From Lacisediminihabitans changchengi (GTDB taxonomy: Bacteria > Actinomycetota > Actinomycetes > Actinomycetales > Microbacteriaceae): a stretch of DNA of 64,000 nucleotides. This document shows positions 38,197-47,231 of this stretch, piece by piece. The translations under genes were made by a program, and so were the position numbers. The notes under the pieces are model-generated. The model did no database searches, was not told where the DNA came from, and worked only from the letters and a program-made list of their open reading frames with translations. The DNA is taken from contig NZ_JAEPES010000001.1 in assembly GCF_016634425.1 (NCBI RefSeq), forward strand, positions 813,183-877,182. Reading direction: 5' to 3'. Within the stretch, counting starts at the first letter, position 1; each line of letters begins with the position of its first letter.

Positions 38197-38463
38197 ATGG
38201 TTGAACGCGCCAAGGGCATCATCGACCCGCCCATCGACGAACTGCTGTCGAAGGTCGACTCGAAGTACGCACTCGTGATCTTCGCGTCCAAGCGGGCCCG
38301 TCAGATCAACGACTACTACGCCGACCTGCACGAGGGAAGCCTCTTCGACAACGTCGGACCGCTGGTCGACTCGACCATCGAAGACAAGCCGCTCTCCGTG
38401 GCGATGCACGAGATCAACGAGGACAAGCTCACCGTCACGCCGCTCGCCGAGCCGGCCGAGTAA
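38197..38463 (+). CDS. rpoZ: RNA polymerase omega subunit
   Basis: 88 residues. It stabilises the beta' subunit. The conserved core [20 protein letters not shown] and [12 protein letters not shown] is followed by a Val/Asp-rich region and [12 protein letters not shown]. The ATG at 38197 has GGAG upstream. In other Actinobacteria the next gene is coaBC; here only a relic follows. Confidence 0.95.
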   Translation: MVERAKGIIDPPIDELLSKVDSKYALVIFASKRARQINDYYADLHEGSLFDNVGPLVDSTIEDKPLSVAMHEINEDKLTVTPLAEPAE

Positions 38464-38483
38464 CTCCTCTCGCCTCACCCCCG

Positions 38484-38774
38484 ATGACCGGTTCGGTGTA
38501 TGTCAGAAGCCTGAACATCATCGTCGGCATGACGGGCGGCATCGCGGCGTATCACGCCGTCGGTGTCGTCCGTCTTCTCGTTCTGGTCGGCTGACCAGCG
38601 CGCGTCGCGCGCACGGGCTGTGACTCTCTCGTCCTCAACAGGGTGGGCTAGAGCGAGGGTTTCGCCACAGAGAGCAACACGATCGTGGTGCTCGACAGCG
38701 CCGCAGCTATAGTGATGGAGGCCTCCGGAAGCACGGCGTCGGTGGCCGATCGTCTGTTGGACTCGCTCGTCTGA
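38484..38774 (+). pseudogene. coaBC: Relic of coaBC (dfp), phosphopantothenoylcysteine synthetase/decarboxylase
   Basis: One frame preserves both ends of CoaBC. At 38511-38591 it reads LNIIVGMTGGIAAYHAVGVV, then RLLVLVG; this matches the CoaC N-terminus, with CTG where the start ATG would be. A TGA follows at 38592. From about 38613 the same frame gives [11 protein letters not shown], a TAG at 38649 where Trp is expected, then [20 protein letters not shown] and ending [10 protein letters not shown] before the natural-looking TGA at 38772. This matches the CoaB C-terminus. The remaining 300-plus codons, including both active sites, are missing. The place between rpoZ and metK is the normal coaBC locus. 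A functional copy must be elsewhere or the step replaced. Confidence 0.85.
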
Positions 38775-38818
38775 GAGCCTCCGGCAGCCGCCTCCACGAC
38801 TCGATCCAGGGGATACCC

Positions 38819-40018
38819 ATGAGCACTGCACCTTTCCGACTGTTCACCTCGGAGTCGGTGACCGAGGGTCACCCCGACAAGATCTGCGACCAGATCTCCG
38901 ACAGCATTTTGGATGCTCTTCTCGAGGTCGACCCGAACAGTCGCGTCGCCGTGGAGACGTTGGTCACCACCGGCCTAGTGCACGTCGCCGGCGAGGTCAC
39001 CACCACCGGGTACGTCGACATCCCCACCATCGTGCGCGAGCGCATCTGGAACATCGGCTACAACTCATCCGACGTCTGGTTCGACGGTCGTTCCTGCGGC
39101 GTGAGCATCTCGATCGGCGGACAATCTCCCGATATTGCCCAGGGCGTCGACGACGCGTTCGAGGCGCGCGAGCAGGCCAGCATCGATGAGCTCGACCGGC
39201 AGGGCGCTGGCGATCAAGGCATCATGTTCGGCTATGCGACCACCGAGACGCCCGAGTACATGCCGGTGCCGATCTGGCTTGCTCACCGCATGGCCGAGCG
39301 CCTCGCCGAGGTGCGCAACACCGGCCTGGTCGACTACCTGCGCCCCGACGGCAAGACCCAGGTGACGGTGGGCTACGACGGAATCGTGCCGCGCACGGTG
39401 GACACCGTCGTTCTCTCCACCCAGCACTCGCCGCGGGTCAGCACCGAGCAGCTGCGCGCCGAGATCGAGGAGCTGGTGATCCGCCCGGTGCTCGATCGCG
39501 TCGACCTCGAGAGCGTCGATCCCCGCGTGCTCATCAACCCGACCGGCCGCTTCGAGATCGGCGGACCGCAGGGAGACGCCGGCCTCACCGGCCGCAAGAT
39601 CATCGTCGACACCTACGGTGGCGCGAGTCGCCACGGTGGCGGAGCCTTCAGCGGAAAAGACCCGTCGAAGGTCGACCGCTCTGCCGCGTACGCAATGCGT
39701 TGGGTGGCCAAGAACGCGGTCGCCGCCGGTCTCGCCGACCGCCTCGAGGTGCAGGTCGCCTACGCGATCGGCACCGCGTCGCCGGTCGGACTGTACGTGG
39801 AGACATTCGGCACCGGGCACGTCTCGGAGGAGACCATCATCGGGGCGATCCGGGATGTCTTCGACCTGCGCCCCGCCGCGATCATCCGGGACCTCGACCT
39901 GCTCCGCCCGATCTACGCCAAGACCTCCACCTACGGTCACTTCGGCCGCGAGCTTCCCGAGTTCACCTGGGAGCGTCTCGACCGGGTCGACGCGCTGCGC
40001 AGCGTCGCCGGTCTCTGA
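38819..40018 (+). CDS. metK: S-adenosylmethionine synthase
   Basis: 399 residues. It makes SAM from ATP and methionine. [20 protein letters not shown] is at the N-terminus. [20 protein letters not shown] and the Gly-rich [19 protein letters not shown] are the signature sequences. The ATG has GGGGAT upstream, placed in sequence left over after the coaBC relic. 16 bp separate it from priA. Confidence 0.97.
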   Translation: MSTAPFRLFTSESVTEGHPDKICDQISDSILDALLEVDPNSRVAVETLVTTGLVHVAGEVTTTGYVDIPTIVRERIWNIGYNSSDVWFDGRSCGVSISIGGQSPDIAQGVDDAFEAREQASIDELDRQGAGDQGIMFGYATTETPEYMPVPIWLAHRMAERLAEVRNTGLVDYLRPDGKTQVTVGYDGIVPRTVDTVVLSTQHSPRVSTEQLRAEIEELVIRPVLDRVDLESVDPRVLINPTGRFEIGGPQGDAGLTGRKIIVDTYGGASRHGGGAFSGKDPSKVDRSAAYAMRWVAKNAVAAGLADRLEVQVAYAIGTASPVGLYVETFGTGHVSEETIIGAIRDVFDLRPAAIIRDLDLLRPIYAKTSTYGHFGRELPEFTWERLDRVDALRSVAGL

Positions 40019-40034
40019 TTCGGGCAGCATCCCG

Positions 40035-42062
40035 ATGAGCGATCTGCCCGCGCTCGACGGTTCCGGCCGTCAGACCGTGGCGCGCGTGCTCATCGACTCG
40101 CCGCTTCCTCAACTGGACCGCCTGTTCGACTACCGGATCCCCCCCGCTCTCGTCGCCGAGGCGGTTCCTGGCGTTCGCGTGCGAGTTCCGCTGCGCTCGG
40201 CCGGGCGCATCGCCGACGGCCTGCTGGTGGAGCTGGCGGAGGTCGGTGACTACTCCGGCACGCTCAGCGACCTCGACGCGGTGGTCTCCCCGGCGCGGGT
40301 GCTGACCCCCGAGGTGTGGGCGCTGGCGCGCAAGGTGGCCGATCGGGCGGCCGGCAGTGTGAGCGACGTCGTGCGCCTCGCCATCCCGAAGCGCCAGGTG
40401 CGGGTCGAGAAGGCCTGGCTGGCCCGGGAAGCCCCGTCGGCGCCGGTGCCCATCGTGCCCCGAGAACTCGACGCATACGACACCGCACGATTCGACACCG
40501 TCGTGGCAGCCGGGGGCCGTGTGGCGATGGACGCGCTGCCGCTGGTCCGCGAGATCCGCAGCGGCGACCAGCCGGGCGCGTGGGTGGGGCACTGGGCGAC
40601 GACCCTCGCGGCCGCCGCGACGCGCGCGCTCGAGGCGGGCTCGGTCATCCTCGCCGTTCCCGACTATCGAGATCAAGACCAGCTCATTGCGGCACTTCGC
40701 GCCGTACTGCCCGCCGAGCGCATTGTCCATCTCGACGCCAAGCAGGCGAACCCCGATCGCTATCGCGCGCTACTCGACTGTCTCGGCGAGACCCCGCTGG
40801 TCATCGTCGGCAATCGCTCGGTCGTCTATGCCCCGGCCGCCCGTCTCTCGCTCATCGCGATCTGGGATGACGGTGACCCGCTGCACTCTGAGCCGCTCAG
40901 CCCCTACATTCATACCCGCGACGCCGCTCTGGTGCGGCAGGAGCAGCAGGGTGCCGCGCTGCTGTTTCTCGGTCACGCCAGAAGCACGGATGTCGAGCGC
41001 CTGGTGGAGATCGGCTGGGTCGAATCGATGTCCCCGATCCGCTCGTACCTGCCCAAGGTGATCCCGACGGCGCAGCAGCAGTCGCAAGACCGCCTTGCCG
41101 CTCAGGCCAGAATCCCCTCCAGCGCCTGGCGTGAGGCCCGCGCGGCGCTCGAGCGCGGCCCCGTGCTGGTGCAGGTCGCTCGCCCCGGCTATGCGCCGAG
41201 GCTCGCCTGCGCCAACTGCACGCAGTCCGCGCGGTGCGAGTTCTGCGAGGGCCCGCTCGGACTGAAGTCCTCCCGCTCGGTGCCCGGCTGCCAGTGGTGC
41301 GGCCGACTGGCCACGAACTGGACCTGCTCCAACTGCGAAGGCACCACCCTGCGCAACATCGGCCAGGGCGCCGGCCGCACCGCCGAAGACCTCGGCCGAG
41401 CCTTCCCTGGCGTTCGCGTGCTGATCGCGGATGGAGAGCGACCGATCCTCCACGTGGGCGCCGAGCCCGCCCTGGTGATCGCTACCCGCGGAGCCGAACC
41501 GATCGCTGCTGGCGGCTACCGCGCCGTGCTGCTCCTGGACGGAGAGCGGATGCTCGCCCGCGAGAGCCTGCGCGTCGCCGAAGACTGCCTGCGCTGGTGG
41601 TCCAATGCCATCGCCCTCGCCGCGCCCGGCGCGCCCACCGTGCTGGTCGGGGTCGGGGGCGCCTTGGCGTCGGCCCTCACCACCTGGCGGCTCGCGGCAT
41701 ACGCGCGGTCAGAGCTCGACGATCGTCGCCGGCTGCGGTTTCCGCCCGCCGTGCGCGTCGCGACCATCACGGGTGACCCCGCCGCCGTGCAGCGAGCCAG
41801 CGAGATCGTCTCCGAGCTCGAGCGGGTGGACGTGCTCGGGCCGGTGGAAGTGCAACCGACGCCCGGCAAGGAGTCGGGCGGCGAGCGGGCGATCGTACGA
41901 TTCGACTACGCGGAGGGGGCGGCCGTGGCATCCGCTCTGCGAGCAGAGGTCATTCGCAACGCCACGAGCAGGCGCAAGCGGGTGACCGCGGCCGCCCCCC
42001 GCCCGGTGCCTCCTACACTTAAGGTGCGGTTCGACGACACCGAGCCATTCGACCAACAATGA
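40035..42062 (+). CDS. priA: Primosomal protein N' (PriA), helicase motifs degenerate
   Basis: 675 residues. The N-terminal 3'BD domain (ARVLIDSPLPQLDRLFDYRI, VPGVRVRVPL) and the zinc-binding Cys pairs (CANCTQSARCEFC, CQWCGRLATNWTCSNC) are kept. The helicase core is not: no Walker A GxGKT is present, and the DEAH box position reads IWDDGD. Loss of ATPase motifs is known for actinobacterial PriA, which is thought to load the replisome without unwinding. The ATG at 40035 fits; the frame is open upstream through metK. A short tandem repeat covers the region after the stop. Confidence 0.92.
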   Translation: MSDLPALDGSGRQTVARVLIDSPLPQLDRLFDYRIPPALVAEAVPGVRVRVPLRSAGRIADGLLVELAEVGDYSGTLSDLDAVVSPARVLTPEVWALARKVADRAAGSVSDVVRLAIPKRQVRVEKAWLAREAPSAPVPIVPRELDAYDTARFDTVVAAGGRVAMDALPLVREIRSGDQPGAWVGHWATTLAAAATRALEAGSVILAVPDYRDQDQLIAALRAVLPAERIVHLDAKQANPDRYRALLDCLGETPLVIVGNRSVVYAPAARLSLIAIWDDGDPLHSEPLSPYIHTRDAALVRQEQQGAALLFLGHARSTDVERLVEIGWVESMSPIRSYLPKVIPTAQQQSQDRLAAQARIPSSAWREARAALERGPVLVQVARPGYAPRLACANCTQSARCEFCEGPLGLKSSRSVPGCQWCGRLATNWTCSNCEGTTLRNIGQGAGRTAEDLGRAFPGVRVLIADGERPILHVGAEPALVIATRGAEPIAAGGYRAVLLLDGERMLARESLRVAEDCLRWWSNAIALAAPGAPTVLVGVGGALASALTTWRLAAYARSELDDRRRLRFPPAVRVATITGDPAAVQRASEIVSELERVDVLGPVEVQPTPGKESGGERAIVRFDYAEGAAVASALRAEVIRNATSRRKRVTAAAPRPVPPTLKVRFDDTEPFDQQ

Positions 42063-42104
42063 GTTCGACCACCTGAATTCGACCACCTGAGCTCGACCAA
42101 ACGA
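42047..42104. repeat. Short tandem repeat (14-bp units) at the end of priA
   Basis: Two perfect units TTCGACCACCTGA plus one flanking base (42063-42090), a third related unit (GCTCGACCAAACGA) and an earlier ATTCGACCAACAAT that holds the last priA codons. It looks like repeated copying of the gene's final codons into the 102-bp gap before fmt. Confidence 0.7.
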
Positions 42105-42164
42105 CTGTGATCCACCACGCCATGCACCTTTCGCCCGCCCGCGCCCACTCCCGGAACTCCGCCG

Positions 42165-43094
42165 ATGTCTGATCTCGAGATCGTCTTCGCCGGGAGTCCG
42201 TCCGCCGCGGTTCCGAGTCTGCAGGCCCTCACCGCCAGCCGCCACGACGTGCTCGCAGTACTTACCCGTGAGGATTCGCCGCAGGGGCGCAAGCGCACGC
42301 TAACCCCGACCGCTGTCGCCGAGGCCGCGGATGCTCTCGCACTCCCGATCATCAAGGCGAATCGGCTCGCGGGTGCCGCGACCGAACAGCTCACCGCCCT
42401 GCAGCCCGACCTCGGGGTGATCGTCGCGTACGGCGGACTCGTCCGTGAGCCGTTGCTGTCGATGCCGCGCCTGGGCTGGATCAACCTCCATTTCTCGCTG
42501 TTGCCGCGCTGGCGCGGGGCGGCCCCGGTGCAGCGTGCCATCATCGCGGGCGACGAGACGACAGGCGCATCCGTCTTCCAGCTGGTGCCGGAGCTCGACG
42601 CCGGCGACCTGTACGGCCACCTGCGGCAGCCGATCGGTGCCCACGAGACGGCCGGGCACCTGCTCGATTCGCTCTCACTGTCTGGCGCTGAACTGCTGGT
42701 GCAGGTGATCGATGCGATCGCCGACGGCGACGCGCGGCCCGAGCCGCAGGTCGGTGAGGTCACCCTGGCCCCCAAACTCACCCTCGACGACGGCCGGATC
42801 GACTGGGCGCAGCCCGCGATCGCGGTCGACAGTCTCATCCGCGGCGTCACGCCCGAACCGGGAGCGTTCACGATGCTCGACGATCAGCGCCTCAAGGTGC
42901 TCCAGGCCACCATCGCCCGCGACCGAGCCCCGCTCGCTCCCGGGGCCTTCGCCCTCGACGGGGGAGTGCTCCTGGTGGGTACCGCCTCCGATCCGATCGA
43001 GCTGACCACCGTGCATCCGGCCGGTAAGAAGCCGATGGGAGCTACCGACTGGTGGCGTGGTCGTCCGACTGGCGCGGCGGCGGTGGCATCGTGA
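42165..43094 (+). CDS. fmt: Methionyl-tRNA formyltransferase
   Basis: 309 residues. It formylates initiator Met-tRNA. The N-terminal hydrolase-like fold has the loop FSLLPRWRGAAPVQRAI with the formyl-THF site around HFSLLPRWRG. The conserved Asp lies in ELDAGDLY. The C-terminal OB-like tRNA-binding domain follows. It starts EIVFAGSPSAAVPSL. GTGA overlap with rsmB. Confidence 0.95.
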   Translation: MSDLEIVFAGSPSAAVPSLQALTASRHDVLAVLTREDSPQGRKRTLTPTAVAEAADALALPIIKANRLAGAATEQLTALQPDLGVIVAYGGLVREPLLSMPRLGWINLHFSLLPRWRGAAPVQRAIIAGDETTGASVFQLVPELDAGDLYGHLRQPIGAHETAGHLLDSLSLSGAELLVQVIDAIADGDARPEPQVGEVTLAPKLTLDDGRIDWAQPAIAVDSLIRGVTPEPGAFTMLDDQRLKVLQATIARDRAPLAPGAFALDGGVLLVGTASDPIELTTVHPAGKKPMGATDWWRGRPTGAAAVAS

Positions 43095-44524
43095 GCAACC
43101 AGCATCCCTCCGGCCGCATCCGCCCCGCGCGCTCGGAGCAGAATCGCGTCGCCCCCGCGCGCATCCAGCCGGCCCGCCGGGTCGCGTACGAAGTGATCAC
43201 CGCGGTACGCCGCGACGACGCGTATGCCAACCTGCTGCTCCCGGTGAAGCTGGAGCGCGCCCGGCTCGGTGCGCAGGACGCCGCCCTCGCTACCGAGTTG
43301 ACCTACGGAACGCTGCGTCAGCAGGGCTACTACGACGCCGTGATCGAGCTGGCGGCGAAACGCCCGACCAGCGAGATCGACGAGGCGATCCTCGACGTGT
43401 TGCGCCTCGGAGTGCACCAGCTACTCTCCATGCGTGTCGCCGCGCATGCCGCCGTCGACGAGTCGGTGTCGCTGGCGCGTGAGGTCGGCTCACGCTCCGC
43501 CACGGGCTTCGTCAACGGTGTGCTCCGCACCATCACCCGCTCCGAACCGGATGAGTGGCGCGCTCGAGTGATGGCTGCGCCGCGCACCGACGACGAGCGG
43601 CTCTCGCTCGAGTTCTCGCATCCGGTCTGGATCGTGCGCGCATTTCGGCAGGCCCTGGCCGCCGAGGGGCGCGAGGAGGAGCTCGAGGCGCTGCTCGAGG
43701 CGGATAACTTCGCTCCGAAGGTGAGCCTGGTCGCGCTGCCCGGCATCGCGAAGGTGTCCGAGATCCGGGGCGAGCGGGCGTCCAAGTACTCGCCGGTCGC
43801 CGGGGTCAGCGATGGGGGAGATCCCGCACTGCTTCCCGCGGTGCACGAGGGCCGAGCCCGGGTGCAAGACGAGGGCTCGCAACTCGCCGCGCTCGCTCTG
43901 AGCCGCGCCCGGCCGATCGAGCCGGGCGAGCGCTGGCTTGATCTCTGTGCCGGTCCGGGCGGCAAGGCGGTGTTGCTGGCCGCGGAGGCCGCTCTCGGTG
44001 GCGTCACGCTGGTCGCCAATGAGATCACCCCCGCGCGCGCGCAACTGGTGCGCAATGCCCTGAAGGTGCTGCCCGAACCGCCGCAGGTGCTCGTGCAAGA
44101 CGGTCGAGAGCTGGGCGAGCAGCTTGCCGGACAGTTCGACCGCATCCTGCTCGACGCGCCATGCACGGGTCTCGGCGCGCTGCGCCGCCGCCCGGAGGCA
44201 CGCTGGCGCAAGCAGCCGAAAGACGTGCCAGACCTCTCCGCGCTGCAGACCCAGCTGCTCGAGGCGGGACTCACCGCGCTGAAGCCGGGCGGCATCCTCG
44301 CCTACGTCACCTGCTCGCCCCACCTCGCTGAGACCCGGGCCGTCGTCGGCTCGGTGCTGAAGAACCGCACGGATGTCCGACGCCTCGACGCGGTCGAGGT
44401 CCTGTCCGGCGTGACCAAGACGCCGCTTCCGCTCGGGGACGGCGACGACGGTCACGTGCAGCTCTGGCCGCACCGCCACGGCACCGACGCGATGTTCATC
44501 GCCCTTCTGCAGCGCGACGAGTAG
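43091..44524 (+). CDS. rsmB: 16S rRNA (cytosine-967-C5) methyltransferase RsmB/Sun
   Basis: 477 residues. The N-terminal NusB-like RNA-binding domain (RRVAYEVITAVRRDDAYANL, ATELTYGTLRQQGYYD) covers about the first 170 residues. The C-terminal Rossmann methyltransferase has the SAM loop WLDLCAGPGGKAVLLAA and the catalytic Cys motif DAPCTGLGALRRRPEARW. The second Cys is in YVTCSPHLAE. GTG start coupled to fmt. Confidence 0.94.
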   Translation: MSNQHPSGRIRPARSEQNRVAPARIQPARRVAYEVITAVRRDDAYANLLLPVKLERARLGAQDAALATELTYGTLRQQGYYDAVIELAAKRPTSEIDEAILDVLRLGVHQLLSMRVAAHAAVDESVSLAREVGSRSATGFVNGVLRTITRSEPDEWRARVMAAPRTDDERLSLEFSHPVWIVRAFRQALAAEGREEELEALLEADNFAPKVSLVALPGIAKVSEIRGERASKYSPVAGVSDGGDPALLPAVHEGRARVQDEGSQLAALALSRARPIEPGERWLDLCAGPGGKAVLLAAEAALGGVTLVANEITPARAQLVRNALKVLPEPPQVLVQDGRELGEQLAGQFDRILLDAPCTGLGALRRRPEARWRKQPKDVPDLSALQTQLLEAGLTALKPGGILAYVTCSPHLAETRAVVGSVLKNRTDVRRLDAVEVLSGVTKTPLPLGDGDDGHVQLWPHRHGTDAMFIALLQRDE

Positions 44525-44553
44525 GCGCGACGAGCAGCCCGGTCGACCAGCCG

Positions 44554-44559
44554 TAAAAT
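44554..44559 (+). promoter_or_regulatory. -10 box of rpe, leaderless type
   Basis: TAAAAT ends exactly 6 nt before the rpe ATG. Confidence 0.5.
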
Positions 44560-44565
44560 CGTGGG

Positions 44566-45231
44566 ATGACCGCGCGCATCAATCCGAGCATCCTTACCGC
44601 CGATTTCGCCAATCTCGAACACGAACTCGACCGGATCGCCACCGCCGACCTGGTGCACGTCGACATCATGGACAACCACTTCGTGCCGAACCTCACCTTC
44701 GGGCAGCGCATGGTCGAGTCCCTCCAGCGCGTGTCGCCTCTGCCGCTCGACGTGCACCTGATGATCGACGACCCGGATCGCTGGGCACCCGGCTACGCGG
44801 AGGTCGGCGCGTTCTCGGTGACCTTCCACGCCGAGGCCGCCGCTGACCCGGTGGCGATCGCCCGCCGACTGCGCCAGATCGGCGCCCGCGCCGGCATCGC
44901 GGTGAAGCCGGGAACGGACATCCGTCCCTATCTTGAACTGCTGCCCGAGTTCGATCAGGTGCTGGTCATGACCGTGGAGCCGGGTTTCGGTGGCCAGAGC
45001 TTCATGGAGAGCACCATGCCCAAGCTGGGCTTGCTGCGCGAGGCCGTCTCCGCCTCGGGGCTGGACGTCTGGCTGCAGGTCGACGGCGGAATCACCGAGC
45101 AGACGATCACCATCGCCGCCGAGGCCGGGGCCGACACCTTCGTCGCGGGTTCGAGCGTCTACAACGTGGGGGAGCCGGCCAGCCAGATCGCCGCGCTGCG
45201 TGCCGCTGCCGCCGCCGCCCACACGCACTAA
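44566..45231 (+). CDS. rpe: Ribulose-phosphate 3-epimerase
   Basis: 221 residues, TIM barrel. It interconverts ribulose 5-phosphate and xylulose 5-phosphate. The metal/active-site motifs are NPSILTADFANLEHEL, VDIMDNHFVPNLTFG, DVHLMIDDP, MTVEPGFGGQSFMEST and VDGGI. It closes the long operon-like run. The next gene in related genomes is typically hisE, but here 6.8 kb of accessory genes and repeats intervene. Confidence 0.96.
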   Translation: MTARINPSILTADFANLEHELDRIATADLVHVDIMDNHFVPNLTFGQRMVESLQRVSPLPLDVHLMIDDPDRWAPGYAEVGAFSVTFHAEAAADPVAIARRLRQIGARAGIAVKPGTDIRPYLELLPEFDQVLVMTVEPGFGGQSFMESTMPKLGLLREAVSASGLDVWLQVDGGITEQTITIAAEAGADTFVAGSSVYNVGEPASQIAALRAAAAAAHTH

Positions 45232-45265
45232 CGGCCTTCTCTAACGGACCTTCCCCGCCCCGGCG

Positions 45266-45360
45266 CCCCTTCCGAAATGAAGGAAAAATTTCCGCCACGC
45301 CGTCACTTTGACGCAGCCGTTCGGCGTGTCGCGAGCATTGCCTTCATTTCGGAAGTGGGG
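45266..45360. repeat. Dispersed palindromic element, copy 3 (subtype with ATGAAGG arms)
   Basis: CCTTCCGAAATGAAGG and its complement (CCTTCATTTCGGAAG, 45341-45355) enclose about 57 bp, with further CCCC/GGGG pairing outside. Same arms as copy 2. It fills most of the rpe-FKBP gap and marks the left edge of the accessory block. Confidence 0.8.
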
Positions 45361-45411
45361 GGGGCGACAGGGCGCGGCACGACGAGGCGTGACTCTGCTT
45401 GAATTGTCACC

Positions 45412-45786
45412 ATGAGTGACTTCAACAAGACCAAGCCAGAGATCGAGCCATACGACGGCGATGCCCCCAGCGAGCTCGTCCTCATCGACCTCGAGGTCGG
45501 CGACGGCCCCGAGGCGACCCCCGGCGCCACCGTCGACGTGCACTACCTCGGCGTCGACTTCGAGTCGGGAGAGGAGTTCGACTCTTCCTGGAGCCGCGGG
45601 CAGTCCGTCGACTTCCCGCTCGCCGCGCTGATCGCCGGGTGGCAGCAGGGCATCCCCGGCATGAAGGTCGGCGGCCGCCGCGAGCTGATCGTTCCCCCGG
45701 CCCTCGCCTACGGCGAAGCCGGCGGCGGACACCAGCTCTCCGGCCGCACCCTGATCTTCGTGATCGACCTGCTCGGCGTCAGCTAG
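45412..45786 (+). CDS. FKBP-type peptidyl-prolyl isomerase
   Basis: 124 residues, a single FKBP domain without signal peptide. Active-site segments are VDVHYLGVDFESGEEFDSSW, DFPLAALIAGWQQGIPGMKV and LAYGEAGGGHQL. Cytosolic proline isomerase or chaperone; the client is unknown. The ATG at 45412 fits the family; a weak TGAATT lies just upstream and no Shine-Dalgarno is clear. Convergent with moeA, 12 bp between the stops. Confidence 0.9.
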   Translation: MSDFNKTKPEIEPYDGDAPSELVLIDLEVGDGPEATPGATVDVHYLGVDFESGEEFDSSWSRGQSVDFPLAALIAGWQQGIPGMKVGGRRELIVPPALAYGEAGGGHQLSGRTLIFVIDLLGVS

Positions 45787-45798
45787 ACCCGAACAGAC

Positions 45799-46965
45799 TC
45801 AGTTCCACGGAAGGGCGATCGCGGTGACGCGGTCGCCCTTCTTCGCGCCATCGGACGGCACGACGAGCACGCCCGCGGCGTCGGCGAGGCCGCGCATCAT
45901 CCCGGATGCCCGGTGCCGGTTGGGCACGGCGGCCCCGTTCTCGAGCCGGTACGGCATCAACACCGCGCCCCCAGCCACACCGTCGACGGCCACCGCGAGC
46001 GTCACCGTGTCCAGGTCGGGCAGCGCCACGCCGGTCATTCCGGCGATCAGCGGACCGCCGATCGTGAGCAGTGCGAGCATCGCCGCGAGCGGATTGCCGG
46101 GGAGGGCGAGCACGAGAGAGCCGCCGGGCAGCCGGGCGAGCAGCGTCGGCCCGCCCGGACGCATACGGATGCCGTCGATCAGCATCTCGGCGCCGAGTCG
46201 CTCCAGTGCGGTGCGAAGGTGATCGCGAGCGGAATTGCCGGTGCCCCCCGTGCTGATGACGAGGGCTACGCCGGGCTGCGAGAGCGCGGCGATGGTGTCG
46301 TCGATGGTGTCGGCGACCCGCCGCGAGCTGGTGACCGACGCCCCGAGCATCCGGAGCATGGCGGGCAGCTGCGGGCCGAAGCTGTCGCGCACCTGGCCGG
46401 CAGCGGGGAGGCCGGCGGTGATCACTTCGCCACCGGTCAACGCGAGCGAGACTGTCACCGCCCCGCGCACCGTCAGTGTGTCGTGCCCCGCGCCCGCGGC
46501 GAGGGCAACGTGGGCCGGATTGAGCACGGTGCCGGCCGCGATGACGGTCTCGCCGCGCGTGGCTTCTTCGCCCGCGGGACGAATGTGGTGACCGCGCGTC
46601 GGCGTCGAGGCGTGAAGTCTGCCGTCGAACCGTTCGGCGATCTCGCTGCGCACCACCGCATCGGCACCGATCGGGATGTCGCCGCCCGTGACGATCGCCG
46701 TCGCCTCGCCCGGTCGCAGCGCCGCCCGCTCGACGATGTCCCACGGCCCCGCTCCGGCAACCGCCCAGCCGTCCATCGCCGACGAGGCGTAGTGCGGAAC
46801 GTCGAGCAATGCGGAGACGGGCTCGACCAGTATCCGGCCGACCGCGGCATCGAGCGGAACGGTCTCGACCGGGACGACGGATGCCGCGGCAAACGCCACC
46901 TCCCGAGCCTCGAGCCATCCGGCTCGCGTGCCCGTCGTGGCGCCGTGGTGCTGGGTGATGCTCAT
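45799..46965 (-). CDS. moeA: Molybdopterin molybdenumtransferase MoeA
   Basis: 388 residues. It inserts molybdate into adenylylated molybdopterin. The N-terminal region has the family motif PHYASSAMDGWAVAG. The MoCF-binding domain contains VSLALTGGEVI and LVISTGGTGNSARDHL. The C-terminal domain IV has LLARLPGGSLVLALPGNPLA. The ATG overlaps the stop of the DUF6457 gene. It forms a minus-strand unit with DUF6457 and mobA, divergent from the fdhD-molybdoenzyme pair that would use the cofactor. Confidence 0.93.
   Translation of the reverse strand: MSITQHHGATTGTRAGWLEAREVAFAAASVVPVETVPLDAAVGRILVEPVSALLDVPHYASSAMDGWAVAGAGPWDIVERAALRPGEATAIVTGGDIPIGADAVVRSEIAERFDGRLHASTPTRGHHIRPAGEEATRGETVIAAGTVLNPAHVALAAGAGHDTLTVRGAVTVSLALTGGEVITAGLPAAGQVRDSFGPQLPAMLRMLGASVTSSRRVADTIDDTIAALSQPGVALVISTGGTGNSARDHLRTALERLGAEMLIDGIRMRPGGPTLLARLPGGSLVLALPGNPLAAMLALLTIGGPLIAGMTGVALPDLDTVTLAVAVDGVAGGAVLMPYRLENGAAVPNRHRASGMMRGLADAAGVLVVPSDGAKKGDRVTAIALPWN
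45810..45841. terminator. Bidirectional hairpin at the FKBP-moeA junction
   Basis: GAAGGGCGA (45810-45818) pairs with TCGCCCTTC (45833-45841), with an inner CGCG/CGCG stem. It lies inside the last codons of moeA and 24 bp after the FKBP stop. T-runs are short on both sides. Confidence 0.5.
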
Positions 46966-47231
46966 GCCCTGCCCGCGAGGGCCGCGGCGGTGGCGATCGC
47001 CTCGCGGACCGCCCGGTCTGGTTCGACCCCGGCGGCCGCGGCGAGCCCGGCGGCGTAGCCCACCACGAAGGTGGTGAGCGGGGCCGCCGGTCGCACGACG
47101 GCGCGAGCCGCGACCCCGGCGAGGGCGAGCACTTCGTCTACGTCGATCGTGAGCCCGGCGACGCCGAGCTCCCGGGTGAGCGTCGCCGACCAGTCAGCGA
47201 GCAGTTGATCGGTATCGTCTTTCTCGGTCAC
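46962..47231 (-). CDS. DUF6457 family protein in the molybdenum cofactor cluster
   Basis: 89 residues. The pattern WSATLTRELGVAGLTIDVDE followed by RPAAPLTTFVVGYAAG matches the small DUF6457 proteins found beside mobA/moeA in Actinobacteria. No catalytic motif is evident. It is coupled by 4-nt overlaps to mobA upstream and moeA downstream, which suggests an accessory role in cofactor handling. Confidence 0.8.
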   Translation of the reverse strand: MTEKDDTDQLLADWSATLTRELGVAGLTIDVDEVLALAGVAARAVVRPAAPLTTFVVGYAAGLAAAAGVEPDRAVREAIATAAALAGRA

